Notes under the pieces: generated by a model
Databases searched by the model: none
Seen by the model: only the letters and a program-made list of their open reading frames with translations
Told to the model about the DNA's origin: nothing
In this document: piece after piece, positions 54,447 to 62,601 of the stretch
Layout: every line of letters starts with the position of its first letter
How positions within the stretch are numbered: position 1 is the first letter of the stretch
Assembly (NCBI RefSeq): GCF_022346545.1
Contig: NZ_JAKRNU010000005.1
Coordinates: 186,001-250,000, forward strand
DNA length: 64,000 bases
Reading direction: 5' to 3'
Source: Sporosarcina sp. ACRSM
GTDB lineage: Bacteria; Bacillota; Bacilli; Bacillales_A; Planococcaceae
Made by a program: the position numbers and the translations under genes

Positions 54447-55391
54447 TTACTTCTCTTCAATAGGAGAGAGCTTTGCTTCAATTTCTGACCGTCTTTCCTG
54501 CAAAAATGGCGGTAGGTCCAGTTTCTCTCCTAAATGTTCCACATCTCCATCAACGGTAAATCCTGGACCATCCGTTGCAATTTCAAAGAGAATCCCATTC
54601 GATTCACGGAAATACAAACTCTTAAAATAGTAACGGTCAACAATTCCTGAAGAATGGAAGCCTCTTTTTTTCACTTGTTCATCCCAAAACTCGAGCTCTG
54701 CATCATTTTTTACACGAATTGCTAAATGATGAATACTGCCACGACCCGGCATTTCTGATGGACCATCCATAGACTTCACGACGATTTCTCCAAAGACTTC
54801 TCCTTCGACTGACTGGAAAACCACTTCTCTTTCACTTCGGCTAACTTCTGTATAACCAAACATGTCTGTCAGAGTGCTCGTCATTTTATCAAGTTTACGT
54901 ACTGTCATTTCCACGGAACCCATTCCCTGAACCTGATGCTCTTCTGGAACGTCAGACTTTTCCCATGTCTCCCAATGCTTCACCTTTTCCCCGTTTGAAA
55001 CGAGCAACACTAAACGAAGCCGATCGGGATCCTCAAATTTTAAGGCAGGACGATTTGCATACGTTGTAACTCCACTATGGGTTACGCCAAGCTCCTCAAA
55101 TCTAGCTTTCCAATAATGCAGACTGTCCTCTGAAGGAACGAGCAATCCGATTCTAGTTATGGCATTTGTCCCGGGATATGTGTTCCCTGCTAAAGGTATC
55201 TCAAAAAAAGTGAGTTCAGTACCCGGACTTCCTGTTTTATCTCCATAAAACAAATGATACATCGACGGATCATCTTGGTTCACTGTCATTTTCACACGAC
55301 GTAAACCAAGGACTTTCTTATAAAAGTAATTATTTTGACTCGCGTTTTTTGTAATCATCGAAATGTGGTGATGTCCTGGAATTTTATACAT
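54447..55391 (-). CDS. Ring-cleaving dioxygenase, MhqA/MhqO family
   Basis: This 314-residue protein has two glyoxalase/bleomycin-type VOC modules. It starts YKIPGHHHISMITKNASQNNYFYKKVLGLRRVKMTVNQ; the second module carries SIHHLAIRV, and LYFRESNGILFEIATDGPGF near the end supplies the metal Glu. Members protect against hydroquinones and catechols in Bacillus. ATG 55391 follows GGAGG. It lies downstream of the DoxX gene on the same strand. A paralogue at 60012 is very similar. Confidence 0.88.
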   Translation of the reverse strand: MYKIPGHHHISMITKNASQNNYFYKKVLGLRRVKMTVNQDDPSMYHLFYGDKTGSPGTELTFFEIPLAGNTYPGTNAITRIGLLVPSEDSLHYWKARFEELGVTHSGVTTYANRPALKFEDPDRLRLVLLVSNGEKVKHWETWEKSDVPEEHQVQGMGSVEMTVRKLDKMTSTLTDMFGYTEVSRSEREVVFQSVEGEVFGEIVVKSMDGPSEMPGRGSIHHLAIRVKNDAELEFWDEQVKKRGFHSSGIVDRYYFKSLYFRESNGILFEIATDGPGFTVDGDVEHLGEKLDLPPFLQERRSEIEAKLSPIEEK

Positions 55392-55629
55392 CAATAATTC
55401 CTCCTCTTTAAATAATAAATGAAAGCGAGCTATTTCTTATTTAACCTAGAAACAGCTCGCTTAGTATCTATTTTTTAACGCACTTATGATAATAACGATT
55501 AAAGCGTAGGCGCCTTACACGCCATAGCTGGAGCCATAGCTGGAGCCATAAGACTAGCAATTGTTTTCTCTCCCTGACTTATGGCGGTACGCATCCACAA
55601 ACGCCGAAGCGTTTTTCACCTTATTAAGG
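55392..55629. other. Intergenic gap with small repeats
   Basis: No gene is seen. An imperfect hairpin of 15-base arms (AAGCGAGCT... AGCTCGCTT) lies at 55422-55461. A 13-base unit, ATAGCTGGAGCC plus one base, is tandemly repeated at 55522-55547. A small hairpin AAACGC-CGAA-GCGTTT is near 55604. The AGACTAG and CTTAT words recall the unique part of mosaic copy 1. Confidence 0.5.
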
Positions 55630-56031
55630 TTAGATATTCTTAGCTTCTCTCCCCTTAAATAACAGTTGGTCAAGTGAAAATAATTTACTACCGTTTAAGA
55701 CAATGTGCACTGCAAGGACTAATAATACCAAATCGAAAACATAGCCATTTAGAAAACCAGCCGGCAAATTCACCGTAAAGATTGCACCAACCATGATAAT
55801 ACCGAATAGCAAAGATACAATCCGTGTCCCTAAACCGAGGATAATAGCAATCCCCCCTACTAATTCAATCGTACCTACTGCATAAGCAAGAAAGCCTGGA
55901 ATCCCAATGCTTTCAAACCAACCTGCTGTATTTCCTATACCACCTTGAAACTTAGTAAATCCGTTTGCTAAAAAGACAAGCCCTAGCACAATACGTAGTA
56001 ATAATTTTCCAACTTCATTTTTGTTCGACAT
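55630..56031 (-). CDS. DoxX family membrane protein, MhqP-like
   Basis: This 133-residue protein has four helices and the DoxX start VGKLLLRIVLGLVFLANGFTKFQGG, followed by GTIELVGGIAIILGLGTR. In B. subtilis MhqP of the mhqNOP operon is a DoxX protein, and here too it sits among nitroreductase and dioxygenase genes. ATG 56031 follows AGGAGG. An MhqR-like inverted repeat lies 50-80 bases upstream. Confidence 0.87.
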   Translation of the reverse strand: MSNKNEVGKLLLRIVLGLVFLANGFTKFQGGIGNTAGWFESIGIPGFLAYAVGTIELVGGIAIILGLGTRIVSLLFGIIMVGAIFTVNLPAGFLNGYVFDLVLLVLAVHIVLNGSKLFSLDQLLFKGREAKNI

Positions 56032-56078
56032 CAAATATTTCCTCCTGTTTTCACCATCAAATTAAATTATTTAATCAT

Positions 56079-56113
56079 TTACCCTGAATTGATACATCAT
56101 CATTTCAGGGTAT
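56079..56113 (-). promoter_or_regulatory. MhqR-like inverted half sites upstream of doxX
   Basis: TTACCCTGAATT (56079-56090) and TTCAGGGTA (56104-56112) are inverted. The first is identical to one half of the box in front of the MhqR-like gene. Confidence 0.55.
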
Positions 56114-56202
56114 TTATTCAAAAAAAATTTAGATATCTCGGAGATCATATCCTAATTTTCCTAGGAACTAGACACACACTTTCATCTTTTTAATACGTTA
56201 GA

Positions 56203-56814
56203 TTACTTATGGAATCTTACGCGATCTTCAAGTGGTTGGAATTCTTTTTCTCCTGCTTGAGCTATCGGATTACCAAATGGCATTTGTGCAATCAGTTTCC
56301 AATTAGCAGGGATATTCCATTCTTTTTTCACTTCATCATCAATTAGCGGATTATAATGTTGTAAAGACGCTCCTAGTCCCTCTGCTTGTAACGCTGTCCA
56401 TGCAACTAGTTGGTGCATACCTGATGCTTGGTTTGACCAAATTGGAAAGTTATCGGCGTAAGCGGCAAATTGTTCTTGAAGAGCTTTAACAATTGCTTCG
56501 TCCTCAAAGAATAATACAGTACCATATCCCGCTTTAAAGGAATCCATTTTTTCTTGAGTAGCTGTAAAATCTCCATCACCAACCACTTTTCTTAATGTTT
56601 CAGTTGTAATGTCCCATAATACATTATGTGCTTCACCTGACAAGACAACTAGACGAGCAGTTTGAGAATTGAAAGCTGAAGGCGTATATTTTACAGCAAA
56701 TTCAACAATTTCTTTAATTCTTTCGTCAGATACCTGTACGTCTTTATTGATTCCATAAATTGAACGTCTTTCTTGAAGCGCTGTGTAAAAATCTGTTTTT
56801 AGAGTTGTTGTCAT
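56203..56814 (-). CDS. Nitroreductase family oxidoreductase
   Basis: This 203-residue FMN-dependent protein begins FYTALQERRSIYGINKDVQVSDERIKEIVEFAVKYTPSAFNSQTARLVVL, typical of the HBN1/fatty-acid-repressed branch of nitroreductases. It ends with QMPFGNPIAQAGEKEFQPLEDRVRF. It would reduce quinones or nitro compounds in two-electron steps. It is preceded by a promoter overlapped by MhqR-like boxes. Confidence 0.87.
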   Translation of the reverse strand: MTTTLKTDFYTALQERRSIYGINKDVQVSDERIKEIVEFAVKYTPSAFNSQTARLVVLSGEAHNVLWDITTETLRKVVGDGDFTATQEKMDSFKAGYGTVLFFEDEAIVKALQEQFAAYADNFPIWSNQASGMHQLVAWTALQAEGLGASLQHYNPLIDDEVKKEWNIPANWKLIAQMPFGNPIAQAGEKEFQPLEDRVRFHK

Positions 56815-56853
56815 AATAAGGATTCCCCCATCTTATATAATTTTAAATTACTA

Positions 56854-56887
56854 TATCTTGAATTAAGATATCTCGAATTAATAATGA
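56854..56887 (-). promoter_or_regulatory. MhqR-like boxes of the nitroreductase promoter
   Basis: TATCTTGAATTAAGATA (56854-56870) is a perfect palindrome of the MhqR type. It is followed directly by TATCTCGAATTAATAATGATA, a second, less regular box. Confidence 0.72.
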
Positions 56888-56915
56888 TATTAAATCATTA
56901 ACAACTTGTTGTCAA
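56887..56915 (-). promoter_or_regulatory. Promoter of the nitroreductase gene
   Basis: TTGACA (56915-56910) and TAATAT (56892-56887) with a 17-base spacer on the minus strand, just upstream of the boxes. Confidence 0.78.
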
Positions 56916-57043
56916 TGCACTCGCTTTAATTTCAACTTTCAAAAAAAATTAAGTACTGTCAAAATAACAATTGGGAACCAAACAAGTGCAGTTTCTATAA
57001 AACGGTTATCGTATGGTTCCCATTAATATAGACCGAATTAAAA

Positions 57044-57061
57044 TATCACGAATTAAGGGTA
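57044..57061 (-). promoter_or_regulatory. Additional MhqR-like box
   Basis: TATCACGAATTAAGGGTA matches the box in front of the regulator gene at most positions. It lies between the regulator stop and the nitroreductase promoter. Confidence 0.5.
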
Positions 57062-57075
57062 ATGGATTAAAAAAT

Positions 57076-57528
57076 TTAGATACTTTGTGCATGGTACCCT
57101 AATTTTTTCAGGTGTTCTATCAGGACTTCTTTTTCTTTCGAGTCTAATCCCCCGCAAATTTCTTTCATGGCAGCTCTATGTTTCGGGAAGACTTCATTCA
57201 TCAATTGAGTTCCTTCCTTTGTGATGGCTGCGTATGTGATACGACGATCTTTCAAACATGGTTTTCTCTCGATTAATTTTTTCTTCTCAAGCTTATCGAC
57301 TACATAGGTAATGCTACTACTCGCTATCAATACTTTCTCGCCGATTTTTTGTATAGGTTGATCGCCTTTGCTATAGATTAATTCTAAAACAGAAAACTCA
57401 GTTGGATTTAGTCTCAAACATTTGATATCCTCTTCTACACGTTTTTTAATGGCTTGCAACGCCCTAGACAGGACAATAAACACCTTCAAAGACAAATCTT
57501 CTTCATACCCATTCATTTGATGATCCAT
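57076..57528 (-). CDS. mhqR: MarR/DUF24-type regulator, MhqR-like
   Basis: This 150-residue MarR protein has LRLNPTEFSVLELIYSKGDQPIQKIGEKVLIASSSITYVVDKLEKKKLIERKPCLKDRRITYAAIT, the DNA-binding region of the MhqR group. Its length is close to that of B. subtilis MhqR (145). ATG 57528 follows AAAGGAG; a longer frame to 57579 would cover the operator. It likely represses the surrounding nitroreductase, dioxygenase, DoxX and FMN reductase genes until quinones or catechols appear. Confidence 0.85.
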   Translation of the reverse strand: MDHQMNGYEEDLSLKVFIVLSRALQAIKKRVEEDIKCLRLNPTEFSVLELIYSKGDQPIQKIGEKVLIASSSITYVVDKLEKKKLIERKPCLKDRRITYAAITKEGTQLMNEVFPKHRAAMKEICGGLDSKEKEVLIEHLKKLGYHAQSI

Positions 57529-57548
57529 GATAATCACTCCTTTCTTAA

Positions 57549-57568
57549 TTATCTCGAATTCAGGGTAA
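57549..57568 (-). promoter_or_regulatory. MhqR-like box in front of the regulator gene
   Basis: TTATCTCGAATTCAGGGTAA, 20-40 bases upstream of the start, matches the ATCTCGAATTCGAGAT-type MhqR operator in its left half. Confidence 0.72.
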
Positions 57569-57657
57569 TTGTATATCACAAATTTGCATCTGTCAATCGC
57601 TATTCAATTATCGATAATCTCTTTAATGTCACACGGATTGGGACTTAAAAGATGAGA

Positions 57658-57803
57658 GCCGTGAGTAGTAATGGGGGCAATATTCCCCTTAAAAGCGAAG
57701 GAAACCCACTCCGTCTCTTCAGATAATACGAGTACAAAGCCATCACTTTGTTCGGATAAGACTAAAGCGGCGCGATGTCGAGTAATCATTTTTTTCACCT
57801 GTA
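57658..57803 (-). pseudogene. Decayed fragment of a second diadenylate cyclase gene
   Basis: The minus-strand frame encodes TRHRAALVLSEQSDGFVLVL, then SEETEWVSFAFKGNIAPITTHG. This matches the last 42 residues of the intact CdaS at 53201-53815 at 29 positions, including the catalytic RHR. The DGA motif and everything upstream are missing. Nucleotide similarity also extends into CACCTGTAAAT and stops at the GGDEF stop codon (57806). It is a remnant of a duplicated or replaced gene, not a working enzyme. Confidence 0.85.
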
Positions 57804-57805
57804 AA

Positions 57806-59074
57806 TTATTCACTGTAAAACTCAAAATGATTCCGTTTTTCTTTTGCCCGATAAAGTGCTTGATCCGCATTGTGAATTAGCTTCGCGGAGTCCTTTCCAT
57901 CAATAGGATACATCGCAATCCCGATGCTTGACGTTGAATGGATTTTATTTCCTCGAATTAGATAAGGCTCGTTACTATTTTCTAGCATTCGATTTACAAT
58001 CACTTTTATTTTTCCTTTTTCAATATTTCTTAATAATAGAAGGAACTCATCGCCGCCGACTCTACCAACAATATCCCTATCTCGAATTTTGTTGCCTATT
58101 CTCTTCGCAAATTGAATCAACAGCTCGTCGCCGACACCATGGCCAAGTGTATCATTAATATTTTTAAACTTGTCCAAATCAATATATAATACAGCAAATG
58201 TTTCCTCTGATTCATTCGCTTGTTCAATGGCTTTATCTAGTGCTACTATAAACGAACTTCTGTTGACAACCCCTGTCATAGGATCATGTGTTGCCATATA
58301 CGTTAGCTGCTCTTCGTAATATTTTCTGACGGTAATGTCCCGAATGATCGCCTGAATAACTACTTCCCCATCATACGTAATAGGAATTGCAATGATTTCC
58401 ACCCATATTTTCACTCCATCAAAACGTACAAGTTGCTCAATCATCGGTTCTGTTTTCACCATTTCGAAATCATGAAAAACCTCCATAAACTGACGCTTAT
58501 CATCCGGTTCGATAAAATCATGGATTGACTTGCCGATCACTTGATGAAGGCTTTCAGCACCTAACAATTGAATGGCTGCTGGATTGGCAAAGGACAATTT
58601 CTCCTCATTTTGAACTAAAATCGCATCTGGCGAATGTTCCACCAAGGCCCGATAGCAAAATTCAGCAACGCCAAGTTTATGTTTCGCTAACTTTTCATCA
58701 GTGATATCCTTATACATCGCCACAGCTAATAGATCGCCTTTATTAATCGCACGGTAGGATGCCAACACATCTTTTACTGTGCCATTTTTATGCTTTCGTT
58801 GCGTTTCATAATTAGCAATGCTTCTTCCGCTTCTCAATATATCTAGTTGCTTTTGATGATCCTCCACCGTGAAATCTTCCATGAAAAAAGGAGGTCTGGC
58901 CTCCCCTTCAACCTCTCCCAACTGCCACCCGAGAATATCCGTTAAAGCAGGGTTTGCTTGAATGATTGCACCATCATTCCGCAAAATAAAAATCGCGTCA
59001 TGCGTATTCTCCCAAATCAATTGGTATTCATCTATTGTTGGTTCTAATTCGTTAGCTGAATTATTCAATCCCAA
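57806..59074 (-). CDS. Diguanylate cyclase with two PAS domains
   Basis: This 422-residue protein has PAS domain 1 at about residues 15-130 (WENTHDAIFILRNDGAIIQANPALTDILGW), PAS 2 at 140-255 (LVEHSPDAILVQNEEKLSFANPAAIQLLG) and GGDEF at 265-420. The active-site motif RVGGDEFLLLL and the metal-binding DLDKFKNINDT are intact, so c-di-GMP synthesis is expected. An RxxD inhibitory site is present upstream (RDRD). No membrane segment is seen. The start is TTG at 59074 or TTG at 59068, the latter with better spacing from GGGAG. Confidence 0.9.
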   Translation of the reverse strand: MGLNNSANELEPTIDEYQLIWENTHDAIFILRNDGAIIQANPALTDILGWQLGEVEGEARPPFFMEDFTVEDHQKQLDILRSGRSIANYETQRKHKNGTVKDVLASYRAINKGDLLAVAMYKDITDEKLAKHKLGVAEFCYRALVEHSPDAILVQNEEKLSFANPAAIQLLGAESLHQVIGKSIHDFIEPDDKRQFMEVFHDFEMVKTEPMIEQLVRFDGVKIWVEIIAIPITYDGEVVIQAIIRDITVRKYYEEQLTYMATHDPMTGVVNRSSFIVALDKAIEQANESEETFAVLYIDLDKFKNINDTLGHGVGDELLIQFAKRIGNKIRDRDIVGRVGGDEFLLLLRNIEKGKIKVIVNRMLENSNEPYLIRGNKIHSTSSIGIAMYPIDGKDSAKLIHNADQALYRAKEKRNHFEFYSE

Positions 59075-59207
59075 TCACTCCCTAATAGGAAATAAATCGC
59101 AACTTTTTATCTTTAATTCAAGCCAAACATATCGATTCTTTTCTGATTTGTCAAGATTTGAACAATGAAGAATTTCTTATGATTGCACTAATTTTCGAGT
59201 CTTGTTG

Positions 59208-59237
59208 TTGACAACCTAAATGGCTTCATGGTATATT
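59208..59237 (+). promoter_or_regulatory. Promoter of the FMN reductase operon
   Basis: TTGACA (59208-59213) and TATATT (59232-59237) with an 18-base spacer. Confidence 0.8.
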
Positions 59238-59256
59238 TATCTCGAATTCAAGATAA
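59237..59256 (+). promoter_or_regulatory. MhqR-like box of the FMN reductase operon
   Basis: TTATCTCGAATTCAAGATAA is a near-perfect palindrome immediately after the -10 element, the best MhqR-like box in the window. Confidence 0.8.
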
Positions 59257-59305
59257 ACGAATTCCGAATATGAATAACAATCACTTGGAGGTGACATAAA
59301 ACATC

Positions 59306-59899
59306 ATGGGCTTTTTCAATAAATTATTCGGTTCAAAACAGGAGGATGAAAATCAAATGGCAACTTTAAATATTGGGATTATTATCGGATCGACTCGTGA
59401 AGGTCGTGTATCTCCACAAGTCGCACAATGGGTAAAAGAAATTGCAGACAAACGCGGTGACGCAAACTATACAATTATCGATATTGCAGATTACAAATTA
59501 CCCCTACTAGGTGAAGCAGGTACTGATGCATCAGGTGCTACAGCTTGGTCTGAAGCAATTGCAAAACAAGACGGTTTTGTATTTATTGTCCAAGAATATA
59601 ACCACTCCATTACAGGTGCGTTGAAAAACGCTTTGGATTACTTACGTGAAGAGTGGAATAACAAAGCAGCGGGTATCGTATCGTATGGTTCAGTCGGCGG
59701 TGCACGTGCTGCAGAACATTTACGCGGCATTTTAGGCGAGTTATTGGTCGCTGACGTACGGGTACATCCAGCTCTGTCTTTATTCACTGACTTTGAAAAT
59801 GGGACAGATTTCAAACCGCAAGCAGTTCAAGAAGATTCCGTCAATCAAATGCTTGATCAAGTCATCCCTTGGTCTAAAGCACTTTACACAATTCGCTAA
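59306..59899 (+). CDS. NAD(P)H-dependent FMN reductase/quinone reductase
   Basis: This is a flavodoxin-fold protein of 197 residues, or 180 if it starts at 59357. The FMN motif IGIIIGSTREGRVSPQVAQWV follows MATLN, and PLLGEAG, VQEYNHSITGALKNALDYL and YGSVGGARAAEHLR are classical for the YieF/AzoR-like group. Two start sites compete. ATG 59306 has GGAGG 14 bases ahead and adds MGFFNKLFGSKQEDENQ. ATG 59357 has AGGAGG 11 bases ahead. It should detoxify quinones or azo compounds by two-electron reduction. Confidence 0.88.
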   Translation: MGFFNKLFGSKQEDENQMATLNIGIIIGSTREGRVSPQVAQWVKEIADKRGDANYTIIDIADYKLPLLGEAGTDASGATAWSEAIAKQDGFVFIVQEYNHSITGALKNALDYLREEWNNKAAGIVSYGSVGGARAAEHLRGILGELLVADVRVHPALSLFTDFENGTDFKPQAVQEDSVNQMLDQVIPWSKALYTIR

Positions 59900-60011
59900 T
59901 GGCGAAAGAGTCATGGTTGCTCACTCAACCATGACTCCTTAAATATAAAGGAAAGTGGTCAATCGACTTGGCCATTCTCCTATGTATTTAAACAAGATGG
60001 AGGTAAACAAA

Positions 60012-60953
60012 ATGAGTCAAATTGCAGGTCACCATCATATTTCGATGATTACAAAAACCGCTGGTGAAAATCATCATTTTTATCGAGATATTTTAGGCTT
60101 ACGTCGTGTAAAAAAGACCGTCAACCAAGAAAATCCGAAAATGTATCATCTCTTTTATGGCGATTTAATAGGAAGCCCAGGAACCGAATTGACGTTTTTT
60201 GAAATCTCAAATGCCGGACGGACGCATCGCGAGACAAATGCAATAACCAAAATCGGTTTATTTGTCCCGTCACAACAAGCCTTACATGACTGGTTATACC
60301 GTTTAGATGAACATCATATTTCACATAGTGGCATCACTTCATACGCCGGTCGTGAAGCGATTCATTTTGAAGATCCCGACGGACTACGTTTAGTATTGCT
60401 CAATGGCGAAAATGACACACTCCCTGATTTCTGGACGACTTGGCCTGATTCACCTGTTCCGGAAGAGTCTCGCATTTTAGGGATGGGCCCGGTGGAAATA
60501 ACGGTTCAAAATGCGAAAAGCTTAAGTGCTACGTTAGAGAATATTTTCGGCTATATGCAAGTGAAGCAAACAGAAGAAGATTTACTTTATCAATCTACTG
60601 AAGGTCATGCTTTTGGGGAAATTTTAATTGTCGAACAAGATGGACCTGTAGAAAAACCAGGAAAAGGCAGCGTCCACCATCTCGCTATCCGCGTAAAAGA
60701 CGGAGAGGACCTTCGTTACTGGGAAGAAAAAATCAAAGATTATGGTTATGACATCCTCTTTATGAAAGATCGCTTTTACTTTGAAAGTTTATATTTCAAA
60801 GAGGAAAACGGCATACTGTTCGAGTTGGCGACAGATGGTCCTGGCTTCATAGTAGATGCATCTATTGAAAGCTTAGGGACAAAACTTGATTTGCCTCCAT
60901 TTTTAGAACCAAAACGTGAAGAGATCGAACGCAATTTAAAACAAATAGATTAA
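60012..60953 (+). CDS. Ring-cleaving dioxygenase, MhqA/MhqO family (second copy)
   Basis: This 313-residue protein with two VOC modules begins SQIAGHHHISMITKTAGENHHFYRDILGLRRVKKTVNQ. It carries the second-module SVHHLAIRV and YFKEENGILFELATDGPGF. It is clearly a paralogue of the product at 54447-55391. ATG 60012 follows GGAGG. It lies in a plus-strand operon with an FMN reductase upstream and nitroreductase and a third dioxygenase downstream. Confidence 0.9.
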   Translation: MSQIAGHHHISMITKTAGENHHFYRDILGLRRVKKTVNQENPKMYHLFYGDLIGSPGTELTFFEISNAGRTHRETNAITKIGLFVPSQQALHDWLYRLDEHHISHSGITSYAGREAIHFEDPDGLRLVLLNGENDTLPDFWTTWPDSPVPEESRILGMGPVEITVQNAKSLSATLENIFGYMQVKQTEEDLLYQSTEGHAFGEILIVEQDGPVEKPGKGSVHHLAIRVKDGEDLRYWEEKIKDYGYDILFMKDRFYFESLYFKEENGILFELATDGPGFIVDASIESLGTKLDLPPFLEPKREEIERNLKQID

Positions 60954-60968
60954 AGGGATGGGTGAGCA

Positions 60969-61589
60969 ATGGACTTTTTAAAGTTAATCGAAAAACGGCG
61001 ATCTGCGAATAATTTTATCGAAGGCGTTACATTAACTGAAGAAGATTTAGTTCCGATTTTTGAAGATGTGAAGTTGGCTCCTTCCGCTTTCAACCTACAG
61101 CATACGGAGTATATCACCATTTTCAATCCGGAATTGAAGGAGAAAATTCGCGAGGCAGCTTTCGGACAATACAAGGTGCACAATGCTTCCGCTGTCATTA
61201 TCGTGACAGCTGACCGCTACGCCTATCGTCAAACAGAAAGATTAAACAAAGGGATGCTGGATTTAGGGATGTTAACGGAATTTGAATTACAGGAAATAAT
61301 TGATGATAATACAAAGTTCTATGAATCCCGTGGGGAAGACTTTATGAAAGAAGAGGCAATTCGCAATGGTTCTCTTTCTGCTATGCTCTTTATGCTTGCT
61401 GCCAAAAACAGAGGAATCGATAGTTGTCCAATGATCGGTTTTGACCAAGATCAAGTAAAGAAAATTTTAAATATCCCTCACAACCAGGAGATCGTTCTAA
61501 TGATGACAGTTGGCAAAGAGAAAGAAAGCAGCCGGCGTTTACGGGGCTATCGCAAACCTGTCGGGGAATTCGTTACATTTATTAATTAA
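60969..61589 (+). CDS. mhqN: Nitroreductase, MhqN-like
   Basis: This 206-residue FMN-dependent nitroreductase has the same length as B. subtilis MhqN. It starts DFLKLIEKRRSANNFIEGVTLTEEDLVPIFEDVKLAPSAFNLQHTEYI and ends RLRGYRKPVGEFVTFIN. It follows the dioxygenase gene by 15 bases and precedes an MhqO-like gene, reproducing the mhqN-mhqO order of B. subtilis. Confidence 0.88.
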   Translation: MDFLKLIEKRRSANNFIEGVTLTEEDLVPIFEDVKLAPSAFNLQHTEYITIFNPELKEKIREAAFGQYKVHNASAVIIVTADRYAYRQTERLNKGMLDLGMLTEFELQEIIDDNTKFYESRGEDFMKEEAIRNGSLSAMLFMLAAKNRGIDSCPMIGFDQDQVKKILNIPHNQEIVLMMTVGKEKESSRRLRGYRKPVGEFVTFIN

Positions 61590-61605
61590 AAGGAGTGGGA
61601 ATATA

Positions 61606-62544
61606 ATGAAAAAACAAACTACCGGTATCCACCATATTACAGCGATTGTCGGACATCCACAAGAAAATATCGACTTCTATGCAGGCGTGCTCGGCTTACG
61701 TCTCGTCAAACAAACAGTGAACTTTGATGATCCAGGAACGTATCATTTATATTTCGGGGATGCGGGCGGTCGCCCTGGAACAATCATCACATTCTTCCCT
61801 TGGGCTAACGCTTATCAAGGGCGCATCGGAGACGGACAAGTCGGTGTCACAACTTACGCGATTCCTGAAGGCTCAATGGACTACTGGGTCAACCGCCTCG
61901 AAAAATTCGACATTGCTTTCACTAAAGCGGAACGCTTCGGTGAAAAGGTTGTACAATTCGATGATCCACATGGTCTGCATCTTGAATTGGTAGAACGTGC
62001 AGAAGGCCCGACCAACCATTGGACGTTCGGCGATGTAACGCCTGATGTAGCGGTTAAAGGATTTGCGGGAGCAACACTGTATTCGAGCAATCCTGAACAA
62101 ACTAAAACCACTTTGGTGAACGTCATGGGCTTAGAAGAAATTGCAACAGAAGGCGATTATACCCGCTTTAAAGCAAGTGCAGATATCGGCAACACAATCG
62201 ATTTGAAAATGGTGACTGGCACTCGTGGCGCAATGGGTGTTGGGACCGTACACCATATCGCATGGCGTGCAAATGATGACCAAGATCACTTGGAATGGCA
62301 ACGTCATGCCCAAGAAAACGGGCAATATGTAACAGAAATAAAAGACCGCAATTACTTCAATGCGATTTACTTCCGTGAATCCGGTGAAATCTTATTTGAA
62401 ATCGCAACAGATCCTCCAGGCTTTGCACATGATGAAACGGAAGAAACAATGGGGAAAGAATTGAAACTCCCTGCACAATATGAACAGTTCCGTGAAAAAC
62501 TGGAACACTCCCTTATTCCGATTGAAGTACGTTCGTTAGACTAA
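61606..62544 (+). CDS. mhqO: Ring-cleaving dioxygenase, MhqO-like (third copy)
   Basis: This 312-residue protein, the same length as B. subtilis MhqO, has two VOC modules. It begins TTGIHHITAIVGHPQENIDFYAGVLGLRLVKQTVNFDD; the second module has VGTVHHIAWRA and YFRESGEILFEIATDPPGF. It differs more from the other two dioxygenases here than they do from each other. ATG 61606 follows AAGGAG. Confidence 0.9.
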   Translation: MKKQTTGIHHITAIVGHPQENIDFYAGVLGLRLVKQTVNFDDPGTYHLYFGDAGGRPGTIITFFPWANAYQGRIGDGQVGVTTYAIPEGSMDYWVNRLEKFDIAFTKAERFGEKVVQFDDPHGLHLELVERAEGPTNHWTFGDVTPDVAVKGFAGATLYSSNPEQTKTTLVNVMGLEEIATEGDYTRFKASADIGNTIDLKMVTGTRGAMGVGTVHHIAWRANDDQDHLEWQRHAQENGQYVTEIKDRNYFNAIYFRESGEILFEIATDPPGFAHDETEETMGKELKLPAQYEQFREKLEHSLIPIEVRSLD

Positions 62545-62548
62545 AAAA

Positions 62549-62600
62549 GTAAAAGAGAGACGCCATCACTTGCAAAGTGATTGGTCGTCTCTCTTTTTTC
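62549..62600. terminator. Bidirectional terminator
   Basis: AAAGAGAGACG and CGTCTCTCTTTTTT form the stem between mhqO and the converging amino acid transporter gene; CATCACTT/AAGTGATTG extends it. Confidence 0.86.
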
Positions 62601-62601
62601 A

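Noticed and set aside
57604..57870. 88-codon ORF as a functional gene
   Set aside because: Its first part is antisense-frame sequence of the GGDEF gene end and only the last half of the diadenylate cyclase core is present.
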